Positions 22,295 through 31,379 of a stretch of DNA of 64,000 nucleotides are shown here, one piece after another. The position numbers and the translations under genes were made by a program. The stretch is taken from NCBI RefSeq assembly GCF_018127925.1, contig NZ_CP072348.1:193501-257500 (forward strand), written 5' to 3'. Below the pieces are notes generated by a model. That model made no database searches and was not told the DNA's origin. It was given only the letters and a program-made list of their open reading frames with translations. How positions within the stretch are numbered: the first letter of the stretch is position 1; every line of letters begins with the position of its first letter. The DNA is from Prevotella melaninogenica (GTDB lineage Bacteria > Bacteroidota > Bacteroidia > Bacteroidales > Bacteroidaceae).

Positions 22295-23332
22295 TTAATC
22301 GCTTATCCAAAGCTGATCGCCCCTGATTTCTAATGGCATTGGGATATTGTCAGTGAAGAGTTGTCCCGTACCTAAGCCTTGTGGAGTGGTGATGTTTGGA
22401 CCGTAGATGTCAGCTGTTAGCTGGGCGATAGCATTCAGTCCGATGTTACTCTCAAGTGCTGAGGTTATCCATGAATCAATGTTACGTTCTCTTGCCATTC
22501 TAATCCATTCTCTTGTTCCAGTCATACCGCCATGAAGACTTGGCTTTAGGATCATATATTGTGGGCGAATCGTATCGAATAAAAGCATTTTTTCTTCAGG
22601 ATCATTGACACCAATAAGTTCTTCATCAAGGGCTATCGGTAGGGGAGAGTCAGCACACAAGCGTGCCATCTCCTGCCATTGATGCTGTCGGATAGGCTGT
22701 TCGATGGAGTGGATATTATATTGTGCCAATGCTTCTAATTGTTGCATGGCATCTTCTGGAGCAAAGGCACCATTCGCATCAACGCGTAGTTCCACTTGCT
22801 CACGTGTGAATGCTTGACGGATATGACTTATAAGTTCGAGTTCTTTCTCAAAGTCAATCGCACCAATCTTCAGCTTCACACAGCGGAAACCAGCCTTGAG
22901 TTTCGTTTCCAATCGCTGATACATCTCATCGAAAGTTCCCATCCACACGAGTCCATTGATGGTGATTCCTTCCTCTCCGCGTCCAAAAGCAGTGTTGAAG
23001 AAGTTGATGCTTCCCTTGGCATCCAACTGTGCCTTAGCCGTTTCTAACCCAAAAAGCATTGAAGGATAAGGGCGCATAGCATCAATGTTAATACCCCCTG
23101 TACGGCAGAAATCATCACAGAAACAGCGAAGTTTCTGCTCATATTTCTCGTCAGACATGGCATCACACGACAGGTCGGGGAGTGTTGCGCATTCCCCAAT
23201 ACCCACTACATCAGGCTGATTCGTGTCAGACAGTGTGACGTAATAGCTCTTCCTCGTTGTGTAGACACCGCGTGAGGTACCTGCAGGGAGGAGGAAGTGG
23301 AGGGTGCGGGAGGAGATGTTTATCTTGTACAT
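22295..23332 (-). CDS. menC: o-succinylbenzoate synthase
   Basis: Enolase-superfamily enzyme that dehydrates SHCHC to o-succinylbenzoate. Visible superfamily residues are the catalytic Lys in VKLKIGAID, metal ligands in LRVDANGAF, then SIEQPI and ALDEELI, and the second Lys in MILKPSLHGG. The frame is open to 23365, which overlaps the end of the upstream gene; the internal ATG at 23332 (MYKINISSRTLHF) leaves a 10-base gap and is preferred, giving 345 aa. Confidence 0.92.
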   Translation of the reverse strand: MYKINISSRTLHFLLPAGTSRGVYTTRKSYYVTLSDTNQPDVVGIGECATLPDLSCDAMSDEKYEQKLRCFCDDFCRTGGINIDAMRPYPSMLFGLETAKAQLDAKGSINFFNTAFGRGEEGITINGLVWMGTFDEMYQRLETKLKAGFRCVKLKIGAIDFEKELELISHIRQAFTREQVELRVDANGAFAPEDAMQQLEALAQYNIHSIEQPIRQHQWQEMARLCADSPLPIALDEELIGVNDPEEKMLLFDTIRPQYMILKPSLHGGMTGTREWIRMARERNIDSWITSALESNIGLNAIAQLTADIYGPNITTPQGLGTGQLFTDNIPMPLEIRGDQLWISD

Positions 23333-23342
23333 TATAAGTTTT

Positions 23343-23894
23343 TTATTGTTTGTTTCTATATTCAATTCTTGCTCTTGTCATCTGCTCACGTATTCCACCA
23401 TGTTTAATGAAATCCTCTTTGATATGGTCTAAATACTTTCTAAGTATTACATCTTCTTGATAAATCAATGTAATGGCTATGTTTGCTATTGTTTCATCTG
23501 TGCGTATTTGTATGGCATTACGATAAAAAGAAGACTCATTATGCTTGGCGCATACGCGTCGTGCTACGATTGCTCTCTTGTCATTTATGTCCCACTTGGT
23601 AAGATTCCGGACACGTAGATAATCTTCATAATCAATTAATAGTTCCTGTAGACTGGCACGTGCTACATTCACTAATTTTATTTCCGTTTCTGCAGAGGTT
23701 GTCGAGGCAGCACATCCTTCTGCAATGTTCTGCTTCCCCGAGCGGGCTGCTTGTATCATCTGATCTATCGTCCTGTCGTTTCTATCCAAAAAATGGTGGG
23801 CAAAGTAATAGGTAATATCATAAATGCATTCTGCTTTCTGATAAGCTATCAGGTTGCGATAGTTGCCCTTTTGTGGCAAGAAAGGTGTTCCCAT
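23343..23894 (-). CDS. four-helix-bundle protein (23S IVS-protein family)
   Basis: Member of the small helical family first seen in 23S rRNA intervening sequences (TIGR02436-like). Family marks are LIAYQKAECIYDITYYF near the N-terminus, then RSGKQNIAEGCAASTTSAETEIKLVNVARAS and LQELLIDYEDYL, given here in parts. At 183 aa it is longer than the typical 120 aa form, with a C-terminal extension. Function is unknown. It is an odd guest in the middle of the menaquinone operon, between menB and menC. Confidence 0.82.
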   Translation of the reverse strand: MGTPFLPQKGNYRNLIAYQKAECIYDITYYFAHHFLDRNDRTIDQMIQAARSGKQNIAEGCAASTTSAETEIKLVNVARASLQELLIDYEDYLRVRNLTKWDINDKRAIVARRVCAKHNESSFYRNAIQIRTDETIANIAITLIYQEDVILRKYLDHIKEDFIKHGGIREQMTRARIEYRNKQ

Positions 23895-23935
23895 GATTAT
23901 TTCTTAGTTGTTGGTAATAAAGGTTCTGTTAGATT

Positions 23936-23967
23936 TATTGGCCTAATAAGGCCACTTAGCCAAATTG
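23936..23967. repeat. 9-bp tandem repeat upstream of the four-helix gene
   Basis: TTGGCCTAATAAGGCCACTT followed by AGCCAAAT: about three units of GGCCTAATA type, with local dyad symmetry (GGCCTAATAAGGCC). Confidence 0.6.
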
Positions 23968-24008
23968 TTAATAAGCTCTATAGTCTTTGTTTACTAAATG
24001 GTTTCATT

Positions 24009-24045
24009 GGGCTTATTAGCCTAATTAGGCCAATAAGTCCAATAA
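24009..24045. repeat. 9-bp tandem repeat after menB
   Basis: GGCTTATTA / GCCTAATTA / GGCCAATAA / GTCCAATAA in exact 9-bp register, just after the menB stop. Confidence 0.7.
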
Positions 24046-24049
24046 CTAA

Positions 24050-24877
24050 TTATGGGAACTGCGGATACTTATCAAAGTCTGGCTTACGTTTCTCAAGGAA
24101 AGCTTTGCCACCTTCCTGTGCTTCGTCAAGTGTATAGTAGAGCATGGTGGCATCACCTGCAAGCTCCTGAATACCTGCCTGACCATCAAGTTCTGCGTTG
24201 AAGCCAGCTTTCATCATACGGAGTGCCAATGGAGAACGCTCTATCATTGTCTCTGCCCATTCTATACACTCGTCTTCGAGACGGTCGAAAGGAACTACCT
24301 TATTGACCAATCCCATTCGTTCAGCTTCTACAGCAGAGTACTGACGACACAAGAACCATATCTCACGAGCCTTCTTCTGACCCACGACACGTGCCAGATA
24401 AGATGCACCGAAGCCAGCATCAAAGGAACCAACCTTAGGTCCTGTCTGTCCGAAGATAGCATTGTCTGATGCTATTGAAAGGTCGCATACCACATGAAGG
24501 ACGTGTCCACCACCAATGGCATAACCATTAACCATAGCGATGACTGGCTTTGGAAGGCGTCGAATCTGCATCTGCAAGTCAAGTACGTTGAGGCGTGGAA
24601 CGCCATCACTACCTATGTATCCGCCATGTCCCTTTACGTGCATATCACCGCCAGAGCAGAATGCTTTGTCGCCAGCACCAGTCAGAATGACCACGCGGAT
24701 GTCAAGGGTTTCACGACAGTAGTTGAATGCCTGTGACATTTCCCACACTGTTTTCGGGGTGAAAGCATTACGATAGCGAGGGCGGTTAATGGTTACTTTT
24801 GCTATGTGGTTGTTCTCTTCAAAGAGGATTTCCTCAAAGTTAAAGCCTTCAATAGGCTTCCATTCTCTTTTCTCCAT
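24050..24877 (-). CDS. menB: 1,4-dihydroxy-2-naphthoyl-CoA synthase
   Basis: Crotonase-fold enzyme that closes the naphthoate ring from o-succinylbenzoyl-CoA. Crotonase oxyanion-hole segments are visible: [15 protein letters not shown] and [23 protein letters not shown]. The MenB-specific [20 protein letters not shown] segment and the long C-terminal tail are present. The 275 aa length is normal. It lies downstream of menD. Confidence 0.95.
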   Translation of the reverse strand: MEKREWKPIEGFNFEEILFEENNHIAKVTINRPRYRNAFTPKTVWEMSQAFNYCRETLDIRVVILTGAGDKAFCSGGDMHVKGHGGYIGSDGVPRLNVLDLQMQIRRLPKPVIAMVNGYAIGGGHVLHVVCDLSIASDNAIFGQTGPKVGSFDAGFGASYLARVVGQKKAREIWFLCRQYSAVEAERMGLVNKVVPFDRLEDECIEWAETMIERSPLALRMMKAGFNAELDGQAGIQELAGDATMLYYTLDEAQEGGKAFLEKRKPDFDKYPQFP

Positions 24878-24960
24878 AGGGTCTTTTTGTTTATGATTAA
24901 ATATAAGGAACTTGCCAAGTCAGCTCTAAAATGAATATAGACTGTGGCAAGTTCATTTTG

Positions 24961-26622
24961 TTAAAATGCTTGATAATAATCCTTCAAAGCCTGTGCATCT
25001 TCTTCTGCGTTGGTGAATACTTCTAAAAGTACTGGTCCTTCCTCCGAGTTAAAGAGTTTGTCAAGGTTCTTGTAAAGCTCTTCTTCGTTGCGAGCAGAGA
25101 GGTAAACGATGTCATGTGTTTGACAGATTCCTTCCGCAGAGGTTGTATGATGGGCAGCAATAGCGCTATCCCGATAAGGTGAACGCTCCAAACCAGGCAG
25201 CTGATGGAAGATACCTCCACCGCCATTGTTAAGTAAGAGGATAGAAAGATTAGGCGGAAGAGATTCGTTCCATAGTGCATTTTGATCATAGAAGAAGCTC
25301 AAGTCACCGATAACACAGTATACATCCTCTTCTTCTTGATGTGCAATGGCATAACCAACAGCTGTTGATAACGAGCCTTCGATACCATTCACACCTCGAT
25401 TAACATAGATGTATTGATCAGAGAAGATGTTGCCAAGCCGTACAGCCGAGCTATTCCCATAGAATAATTTACCATCAACAGCCTCCTCTCTCATCTTTTC
25501 GTGGAAAGCCTTAACAGCCAACATCTGTGAGAAGCGTGGTTTTATCGTTTTTCGGATGGCTAAGGCTTTATCGAAAGCCTTGTGCCATAGCGTTACAAAG
25601 TCACACTTTTTAACGCCTTCAGTCTCATTGGCAAAGATTGTGATAACATCCTCCGGTAAACCTTGAATCATCTCGGTGGTGTGCATAAAAGTATCACAGA
25701 ACTCATCAATTCCATTTACAACGATTGACATCTCACACTTACACTCACGCAAGAACTGGCGGAGTCGTTTGCTGACAATCGTTCCTCCTATATATATAAG
25801 GTGGTCAGGACGATAAGCTTCGTCATCACCAATCATCTTCAACACTTCATCAATGGGTTGTGCAGGGCTAATACTGTCATCTGCCAACTTCTCTTGAAGG
25901 ACGACAGCAACCTTCTTTAATGCCTTTATTGCTTCATGCGAATTGTCCACAACTTCAGGTGTCAGCTGCCCAAGAATAAACATTAGCTTCTTTCCACGGA
26001 AGAAGTCAACAGCCATTTCATGAACGCTGAAGTAATCAGTTGTAGCATGAAGCATGAAAATATTACGTTCATCAGGAAGCTTTGGTACGTTGTATTCAAA
26101 GAGTGGTTCACTGATTGGCACGTTGATATGCACAGGACTGCCATCATTCAGGCGTACTGCGTTTAACGCTTCATTGACCAAACGGTTGCAATACCAGCGT
26201 TCCTCCTCGTTATGAGGCTCTGGCAGTGTCACACTCTTACGGACATTTGGCTCCAATGCACGATGTTGTTGAAGCGTTTGTCCATCCTGTTGGTCAATCC
26301 ACTGCGCTGGTCTATCAGCTGAAATAATAATCAGTGGACGTTTCTGATAGAACGTCTCAGCTGCTGCCGGTGCTAAGTTAAGCAGGGCAGAGCCCGATGT
26401 AACGCACACAACAACTGGCTCATTGTCTGCTAAAGTCATTCCTAACGCTACGAATCCTGCCGACCGTTCGTCGGTAACAGGATAGCACTCAATCTCGGGA
26501 CAAGCACAGAGATTGTGTACGATAGGTGAGTTACGAGAACCTGGACATACAACGGCTTTCGTTACTTTTTCCTTTATGAGAAGGGATGTAAGGATGTTTA
26601 CGTTTTCTTTATTGCTATACAT
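24961..26622 (-). CDS. menD: SEPHCHC synthase (MenD)
   Basis: Thiamine-diphosphate-dependent addition of 2-oxoglutarate to isochorismate. The N-terminal ThDP-fold pyrimidine domain shows VVCPGSRNSPIVHN and the catalytic Glu region VTDERSAGFVALGM; the PP domain shows GVNGIEGSLSTAVGYA, VIGDLSFFYDQNAL and LLLNNGGGGIFHQLPG. The 553 aa length is normal. It lies in the menF-menD-menB series, with 9-bp repeats in the 100-base gap to menF. Confidence 0.95.
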   Translation of the reverse strand: MYSNKENVNILTSLLIKEKVTKAVVCPGSRNSPIVHNLCACPEIECYPVTDERSAGFVALGMTLADNEPVVVCVTSGSALLNLAPAAAETFYQKRPLIIISADRPAQWIDQQDGQTLQQHRALEPNVRKSVTLPEPHNEEERWYCNRLVNEALNAVRLNDGSPVHINVPISEPLFEYNVPKLPDERNIFMLHATTDYFSVHEMAVDFFRGKKLMFILGQLTPEVVDNSHEAIKALKKVAVVLQEKLADDSISPAQPIDEVLKMIGDDEAYRPDHLIYIGGTIVSKRLRQFLRECKCEMSIVVNGIDEFCDTFMHTTEMIQGLPEDVITIFANETEGVKKCDFVTLWHKAFDKALAIRKTIKPRFSQMLAVKAFHEKMREEAVDGKLFYGNSSAVRLGNIFSDQYIYVNRGVNGIEGSLSTAVGYAIAHQEEEDVYCVIGDLSFFYDQNALWNESLPPNLSILLLNNGGGGIFHQLPGLERSPYRDSAIAAHHTTSAEGICQTHDIVYLSARNEEELYKNLDKLFNSEEGPVLLEVFTNAEEDAQALKDYYQAF

Positions 26623-26676
26623 TTGGGTGGTGGGTGGTGGGTGTTGAATGTTGAGGGTTAGGGTTATTGGTTCTGA

Positions 26677-26721
26677 TAAGGCAATATGGCTAATTGGGCT
26701 AATAAGGCTTATCAGGCTAAT
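26677..26721. repeat. 9-bp tandem repeat between menF and menD
   Basis: GGCAATAT / GGCTAATTG / GGCTAATAA / GGCTTATCA / GGCTAATCT, about five units, in the menF-menD gap. Confidence 0.7.
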
Positions 26722-26722
26722 C

Positions 26723-27763
26723 TCATTTTAACAACTGGCGCATAGTGTCAAGTTTGGCTTCTGTTTCCTGCCATTCATTCTCTTCTATACTCTCCTTTAA
26801 GAGTCCGCCACCTGCATAAAGGCGACACGTAGAACGAGAGAGTTGCATACAGCGAAGGGTGACATAAAGTTTTGCCGCACCCTTCTCGCCAAGTAGCCCA
26901 CTGAAACCACTGTAATAACTGCGGTTCAGTTGTTCATTATGAAGAATAAACTGCTGTGCCTCATCCTTTGGCATACCGCATACGGCAGGGGTAGGGTGGA
27001 AGGCTGTAAGGAATGTTCCGAGTCGCTGTGTGTCTTTAAGTTGGAAAGTGAAGTCTGTGCGAAGATGCGCCAAATGTGCTGCACGAGCAGTATAAGGTTT
27101 GCTTTCTGTAATCTCAGCAGCAAACGGTTGCAAGCAAGTGCGGATATAGTCAGCAACGAGTTGTTGTTCTTCTTGATTCTTAGTAGACCACTTCATATCC
27201 TCACCTTCATACTTCATCGTACCAGCTAACGCCATTGTCTGATACCCCTCAGCATCACCACGAAGTAGAATTTCAGGACTTGCAATAAGCCACATACCTG
27301 TCTCTGCTGTATAAAAAAGTGCAATATACGAGCGTGGATACTTCTCACAAGCCTTAAGGAAAATGCTTCGAGGAGTTACACTCTCGTCTTTTGTTTCGAT
27401 AATCGAGCGCGCCAGTACTAACTTACGGAATCTATTGTGTTTTAACTCTTTATGGAAACGGCAGAAATCGTTGTGATAAGCCTCGCGAAGAGAAGGCGTT
27501 TCGTTAGTAAGTACCGCCTCATCCTGCCAGTCGGGAATAGCATCAAAACCCTTGCTACCATCTAATGGCAAAGCAATAGAAGCCCCCCTCTGACCATCCA
27601 GCAAGTAAAGTGAGTTACTATCATCGCAATAGAAAGGAGCAATGACAAATCCCTTGCGCCCATTAAGTTCAGCAAGTGAGGAAATAGCCGTTGGTTTCTC
27701 TGGCTGTGAATAGCAATGACAAACCTTCTCGAAAGGCTCACGATAGATAAAGAAAGAATCCAT
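26723..27763 (-). CDS. menF: isochorismate synthase
   Basis: Chorismate-binding enzyme making isochorismate, the first committed step to menaquinone. Family segments are KLVLARSI, YPRSYIALFY, ALAGTMKYEG, LHTD-like LAHLRTDFTF, FHPTPAVCGMPK and RSYYSGFSGLLG, and RCMQLSRSTCRLYAGGGLL at the end. At 346 aa it is short, as in other Bacteroidota. It starts directly after the menI stop codon with no gap, so the two are translationally linked. Confidence 0.92.
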   Translation of the reverse strand: MDSFFIYREPFEKVCHCYSQPEKPTAISSLAELNGRKGFVIAPFYCDDSNSLYLLDGQRGASIALPLDGSKGFDAIPDWQDEAVLTNETPSLREAYHNDFCRFHKELKHNRFRKLVLARSIIETKDESVTPRSIFLKACEKYPRSYIALFYTAETGMWLIASPEILLRGDAEGYQTMALAGTMKYEGEDMKWSTKNQEEQQLVADYIRTCLQPFAAEITESKPYTARAAHLAHLRTDFTFQLKDTQRLGTFLTAFHPTPAVCGMPKDEAQQFILHNEQLNRSYYSGFSGLLGEKGAAKLYVTLRCMQLSRSTCRLYAGGGLLKESIEENEWQETEAKLDTMRQLLK

Positions 27764-28180
27764 TTACTTCTCTTGTGGGGCTATGACGTAGTTGGTAACT
27801 TGTACGCTTGAGATGAGTTCGTCTTCACCATTCTTGATATCAATGTTCCATACGTGTAGTGTATGGCCCCTATGAATCAGTTTTCCGTAAGCCGTAACTG
27901 TTCCACCATATGGCATCGCCTTGACGTGATTGCCATGTACATTGATGCCCATAGCCATCTTTCCGGGGCATAATGCCATTGAACCGATACCAGCAAGATT
28001 CTCTGCGAGAGCCAATGAAGCACCGCCAGCGAGGAATCCGAAAGGCTGTTTGTTACGGTCATCGACAGCCATTCTTGCCTTCAATGTGTCGTCCTCGGGC
28101 GTAGAGATAAACTCCATACCGAGTGTACGGCTTAATCCGTCTTCCTGATGAATACTTTTTATGATGTTTTCTACGTTCAT
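27764..28180 (-). CDS. menI: hotdog-fold thioesterase, probable DHNA-CoA hydrolase
   Basis: PaaI-like hotdog protein of 138 aa. Family segments are DDRNKQPFGFLAGGASLALAEN, with the likely catalytic Glu in ALAEN, and GKLIHRGHTLHVWNIDI. Its place as first gene of the menaquinone operon argues for release of 1,4-dihydroxy-2-naphthoate from its CoA ester; that is inference from context. The operon holds no menA, menH or methyltransferase gene, so the pathway is completed elsewhere. Confidence 0.8.
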   Translation of the reverse strand: MNVENIIKSIHQEDGLSRTLGMEFISTPEDDTLKARMAVDDRNKQPFGFLAGGASLALAENLAGIGSMALCPGKMAMGINVHGNHVKAMPYGGTVTAYGKLIHRGHTLHVWNIDIKNGEDELISSVQVTNYVIAPQEK

Positions 28181-28203
28181 AACCTAATCAACTTAATGTA
28201 ATG

Positions 28204-28234
28204 CAAAGATAATAAAAGTTGGATAGATAACAAA
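28204..28234 (-). promoter_or_regulatory. promoter of the menaquinone operon
   Basis: -33 TTTG (28234-28231), a 19-base spacer and -7 TATCTTTG (28211-28204) on the minus strand, 24 bases before menI. Confidence 0.75.
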
Positions 28235-28370
28235 ATCATAGTAGGTTTAATAGGTAGTTAAATACAGGCAAACGTGAATCATAGAGTATATTGTGTTTTA
28301 AAACATATCTTAGAAGAATATGTTTTTTGTCTTCATGTGAGAGAAGTTATTCAAAGACCTTACCAAAATT

Positions 28371-28424
28371 GTTCGCGAACAAATCAAAAAAAGTTCGCGA
28401 ACAATTTTCAATTTGTTCGCGAAC
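28371..28424. repeat. three GTTCGCGAAC palindromes at 22-bp spacing
   Basis: Perfect 10-bp palindromes at 28371-28380, 28393-28402 and 28415-28424, separated by different 12-base A/T-rich spacers. They lie between the HU-related gene of cassette 1 and the men operon promoter. Confidence 0.9.
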
Positions 28425-28544
28425 TCTTTCGTCCATATCCTTAACCTAGCTAACAGCCTCCGAATCATTACGCTTCAGTAACTAGTTTAAGGCCTTTCTC
28501 GCTCTTCTCACTTTCACTTTAGAAGAGGAACTTAAAAAACTTAC

Positions 28545-28970
28545 TTAAACCGATGGACCCAGAGAACCACCAGAACCTTCTTTCGTCTTTTTCTCTTCCT
28601 CCTTGACCGTCTCATACGAGTTCTCGCGCAGCGCAGCTTTTAGTTCTACACCCGGCGTAAACGTTACGCGTGGCTTGATGGTCTCGGTCTTAAAGGCCTT
28701 TTCCGTTGCAGCTCCTTCGCTTGAAAGTGTCAAGCGCATCGTGCCAAACTCACCCAGCTGCACGCTAAAGCCATCGCGGAGGTAACTAGGCAAACACTCC
28801 ATAAAGTTCGACAGTACGTTTTCAATATCACCACGCGTCAGCGAAGAACGCCCCGCAATGTCATGAGCAATATCTCGCAAGGTCTTCTTACCAAGATTTA
28901 CAGGATTAGCATAATACTTTTCTTCTGTCCGCTTCTGCGGATTCTTCTTCTTTTGGAGTTTAATCTTCAT
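28545..28970 (-). CDS. HU-related DNA-binding protein of cassette 1
   Basis: HU/IHF-fold protein of the Bacteroidota HU-related type (TIGR01201-like), 141 aa. The fold is seen as KTLRDIAHDIAGRSSLTRGDIENVL, then LPSYLRDGFSVQLGEFGTMRLTL and the arm region ETIKPRVTFTPGVELKAAL, quoted in parts. The C-terminal 25 residues are charged and Gly/Ser rich. It lies downstream of the cassette-1 lipoprotein on the same strand, separated by 382 bases with a 22-bp array. Role in the cassette is unknown. Confidence 0.85.
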   Translation of the reverse strand: MKIKLQKKKNPQKRTEEKYYANPVNLGKKTLRDIAHDIAGRSSLTRGDIENVLSNFMECLPSYLRDGFSVQLGEFGTMRLTLSSEGAATEKAFKTETIKPRVTFTPGVELKAALRENSYETVKEEEKKTKEGSGGSLGPSV

Positions 28971-29126
28971 AATTGTTTTGTTTTTAAAAGTAAATATTTA
29001 AGTTTTTACAGCATTTCCATGCCTTGGAAATTCCTCTTCCCCCTCATCTATTTTCACAGCCAAAGGTAAGCCTTAAAATTACCTACGGTCAGAAGAAAAT
29101 TTTCCTTTGTGAAAAATTTCTTTCCA

Positions 29127-29245
29127 ACCGTAGGTACGTAAATTTCTCACCGTAGAGAAATTTTCTTCCAACCCGTTAGAAATTTCTCGCTAACACGTTC
29201 CCTGAAAATTTATAACCTATTAAAACTTTTCTTCCAACGAGTTAG
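29127..29245. repeat. 22-bp period array, ACCCGTTAG unit
   Basis: Motif starts at 29127, 29149, 29171, 29193, 29215 and 29237, exactly 22 apart: ACCGTAGGT, ACCGTAGAG, ACCCGTTAG, ACACGTTCC, ACCTATTAA, ACGAGTTAG. A/T-rich AAATTT segments fill the spaces. It lies between the lipoprotein and HU-related genes of cassette 1; its counterpart in cassette 2 occupies the same place. Confidence 0.75.
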
Positions 29246-29352
29246 ATTTTTCCTTGTCTCTCATCCTTTATCCCGTTAGGCACTCCCTTCCCTTTACTTC
29301 TCTTCGGCCAGTGACCGCTGGTTCGGAGAGGTTCGGGGTGGGGCTTTTAGGA

Positions 29353-29543
29353 CTACTCAAACCCGTCGACTCTGTATCCGTAGTTGCGGTAGCCGCCGCC
29401 GTTCACGTGGACGTGATTATCGGAGAAGTCCAGGTTGTATGCGCCGTCGCTGGACCACGGGCGAACACTAGACGACCAATAGCTGCCGTAGTTGCCAACG
29501 TCATACAGCTGACCAAAGAAGTAGGAACCCAAGGCGGGCAGGT
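29353..29543 (-). other. candidate DGR variable region, cassette 1
   Basis: Starts with the 14 bases shared exactly with cassette 2 (TACCTGCCCGCCTTGG) and ends at the stop. Rich in NNC codons (TAC, GGC, AGC, GAC, AAC, CAC). Non-identical codons cluster on positions that would be surface loops of the lectin fold. Confidence 0.6.
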
Positions 29544-30951
29544 AAAAATAATTACCTGCGTCGGCAGCAGAAGGAAGAGTCTGAGATACGGACCAGCTTT
29601 GGTCTTTGTTTACTGTACGCCAATCACTGCCGTCTTCAGCCATGTTGGCGTTGAATCCGCTTATCTGTGACTTCTTCTTAAACCACATGCCGCCTTTATA
29701 TAAATGACCCATGGTTGTCCATAATTCATCTCTATCCCAACGAGGATCGCCTTTGGCTGCATACCACGTCATCTCATTCACGTTGGGAAGACCTACGCAA
29801 CTTTGAGTTGCATTGAAAGCATTGTAAGGTGCACTGAAACCCTCGTGGTAGTAACGATGGTTTGGGTCAGTGCTGTTCTGAGCGTGGTTTGAAGAACTGT
29901 TACCGTTAAGTGTTGGCTGGCCTGTACCTGCTGGCAAGTTCTTTGTCCATTCGTAACCGTACCAATATTGATTCTGTGCGTCCCACATGTAATAATGGTC
30001 GCCATCGTAATCCTTTACGTCTAGCTGTGCAGTCATATCGTAGTAGGTGTTAGGAGCATACGTTTTTGGGGATAGAGTTTTTGTTATAGTTCCCTCTACG
30101 TTTGTTGCCTTGTCCTTTACCCAATAACGTACCCTTAAAATATGAGCACCTGGCTTAATCACCATGTAAGCTCCGTTTGTAGTTCTGCTAGCTGCATTGT
30201 TAGTCAAAGGAAAACCGCTGTTGTAGCTGCTGCCACTTGTTGGGTCTTTTGTCACTAAGATTATCTTTTTGCCGTTTGTTACTGCAGAAGCGTCTAAAGC
30301 ACCTGTTGTTGGGTTGACAGTGTAGGTCTCCGCTATATCCTTGTCGGAGGTTACCTCTACCTTTGTTAAGTAACAGTTCTGTAGAATTGTGTTACTTGTG
30401 TAAGGCTGAAAGACAAGGTAAGCTGGCTGATGCTCTAATTCAAACTTAAACTGTTGCTTGCCTGACACCTTTGTTGCAGTTGCGGTACCATAGTCGCCAG
30501 CGGTGCCGAAGTGCTCGGTATTGTCTGGGGCTGTCTGACTTTGGGCGGTTGAGATACTTACAGAGTTGCCGCTGCTGTTCTTGCCCAAGTAATAAACCTT
30601 ATAACTACTACTTGCAGTAAACTTACCTGGCACCATATACTTAAAAGATGCAACCTTTTGGGTTGGAGCGTTCGTGCTCTTCTGCAATACGCCGTCGTCG
30701 TCCTTTACGTAGATATAATCGTCTTTCTCCCAATAGAAGTCTCCACTGTTGTAATCCATTGATGTGCGGGTCTTTGTCTCGTCACCTGCAACAAAGGTAG
30801 TGAGATTCTTGTCGTTATCCTCATTGGAGTTCGTTGGGTTCTGGGCTACATCCTCGTTAGCGCAGGATGCAAATGCCAAGCCTATGCCAAACACGACTGC
30901 CAAAGACTTTAGTCGTGTGATGAATGAATTCTGTTTCATTGTTTTCTTCAT
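29353..30951 (-). CDS. surface lipoprotein with variable lectin-like C-terminus, cassette 1
   Basis: 532 aa. Lipoprotein signal with lipobox LAFASC. Residues about 35-110 resemble the fimbrillin/Mfa-like start (TFVAGDETKTRTSMD, FYWEKDDYIYVKDDDG). The C-terminal part has WYAAKGDPRWDRDELWTTMG, FYLPALG and YWSSS, marks of the FGE/C-type-lectin-like fold (DUF1566-like and DGR target proteins). The last 63 codons (29353-29543) differ from the cassette-2 paralogue in a pattern that fits adenine-directed mutagenesis. Starts 33 bases after the peptide gene. Probably a displayed binding protein with a diversified face; ligand unknown. Confidence 0.82.
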   Translation of the reverse strand: MKKTMKQNSFITRLKSLAVVFGIGLAFASCANEDVAQNPTNSNEDNDKNLTTFVAGDETKTRTSMDYNSGDFYWEKDDYIYVKDDDGVLQKSTNAPTQKVASFKYMVPGKFTASSSYKVYYLGKNSSGNSVSISTAQSQTAPDNTEHFGTAGDYGTATATKVSGKQQFKFELEHQPAYLVFQPYTSNTILQNCYLTKVEVTSDKDIAETYTVNPTTGALDASAVTNGKKIILVTKDPTSGSSYNSGFPLTNNAASRTTNGAYMVIKPGAHILRVRYWVKDKATNVEGTITKTLSPKTYAPNTYYDMTAQLDVKDYDGDHYYMWDAQNQYWYGYEWTKNLPAGTGQPTLNGNSSSNHAQNSTDPNHRYYHEGFSAPYNAFNATQSCVGLPNVNEMTWYAAKGDPRWDRDELWTTMGHLYKGGMWFKKKSQISGFNANMAEDGSDWRTVNKDQSWSVSQTLPSAADAGNYFYLPALGSYFFGQLYDVGNYGSYWSSSVRPWSSDGAYNLDFSDNHVHVNGGGYRNYGYRVDGFE

Positions 30952-30984
30952 TGTTACTTTGTTCTGTTTGTTAATAACTCTCTG

Positions 30985-31188
30985 TTACTCTTCCCATGAT
31001 GGGTTCTGGTTCTCTTCGTCCTTGTCTTCATCCCATGGCATCGAAGCCTTTGCACTTGAAATGGTACCGCCATGATGCGCTGGTCTGTGCTGACTTGGGA
31101 AAGACGTGTCCATGAGATAACTCGTTTCGCTTACGCTGACTATCTGGCACACTGGTGAAAGATAGTTCCTTTTTTCTTGTTTCTCCAT
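30985..31188 (-). CDS. 67-aa cassette peptide, copy 1
   Basis: Small polar protein, no signal peptide. Shared features of the three copies: basic N-terminus, Y-x2-P-x-C-x-I, V-S-E-T. Copies 1 and 2 also share LM-x-TSFPSQH-x-P-x-HH, SSAKA and an acidic tail with W near the end (PWDEDKDEENQNPSWEE here). No family recognised. The Cys and His-rich centre suggest metal binding or modification, but nothing proves it. It starts after a 450-base leader and sits 33 bases before the lipoprotein gene, so they are probably cotranscribed. Confidence 0.75.
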   Translation of the reverse strand: MEKQEKRNYLSPVCQIVSVSETSYLMDTSFPSQHRPAHHGGTISSAKASMPWDEDKDEENQNPSWEE

Positions 31189-31379
31189 TTTTGTTTTGAG
31201 TTTAATGGTTCATAAAATTAGTCTAATGAATTAATGAAATCTAATGAATTAATGATTTGTGAATATTTGTAAGTCGCTTTTTTTCTTATCTTGCTATTGC
31301 TTGCGCTCCTCCTTTTTCTTTCTTGTCTTGTATCTAAACGTTTCTTATTTTGCCTTTTAGCCTGCTCGCAAACAGGCAC

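Noticed and set aside
29254-29670. 138-codon plus-strand open frame opposite the lipoprotein tail
   Set aside because: It is antisense to the variable region and exists because that region is GC-rich.
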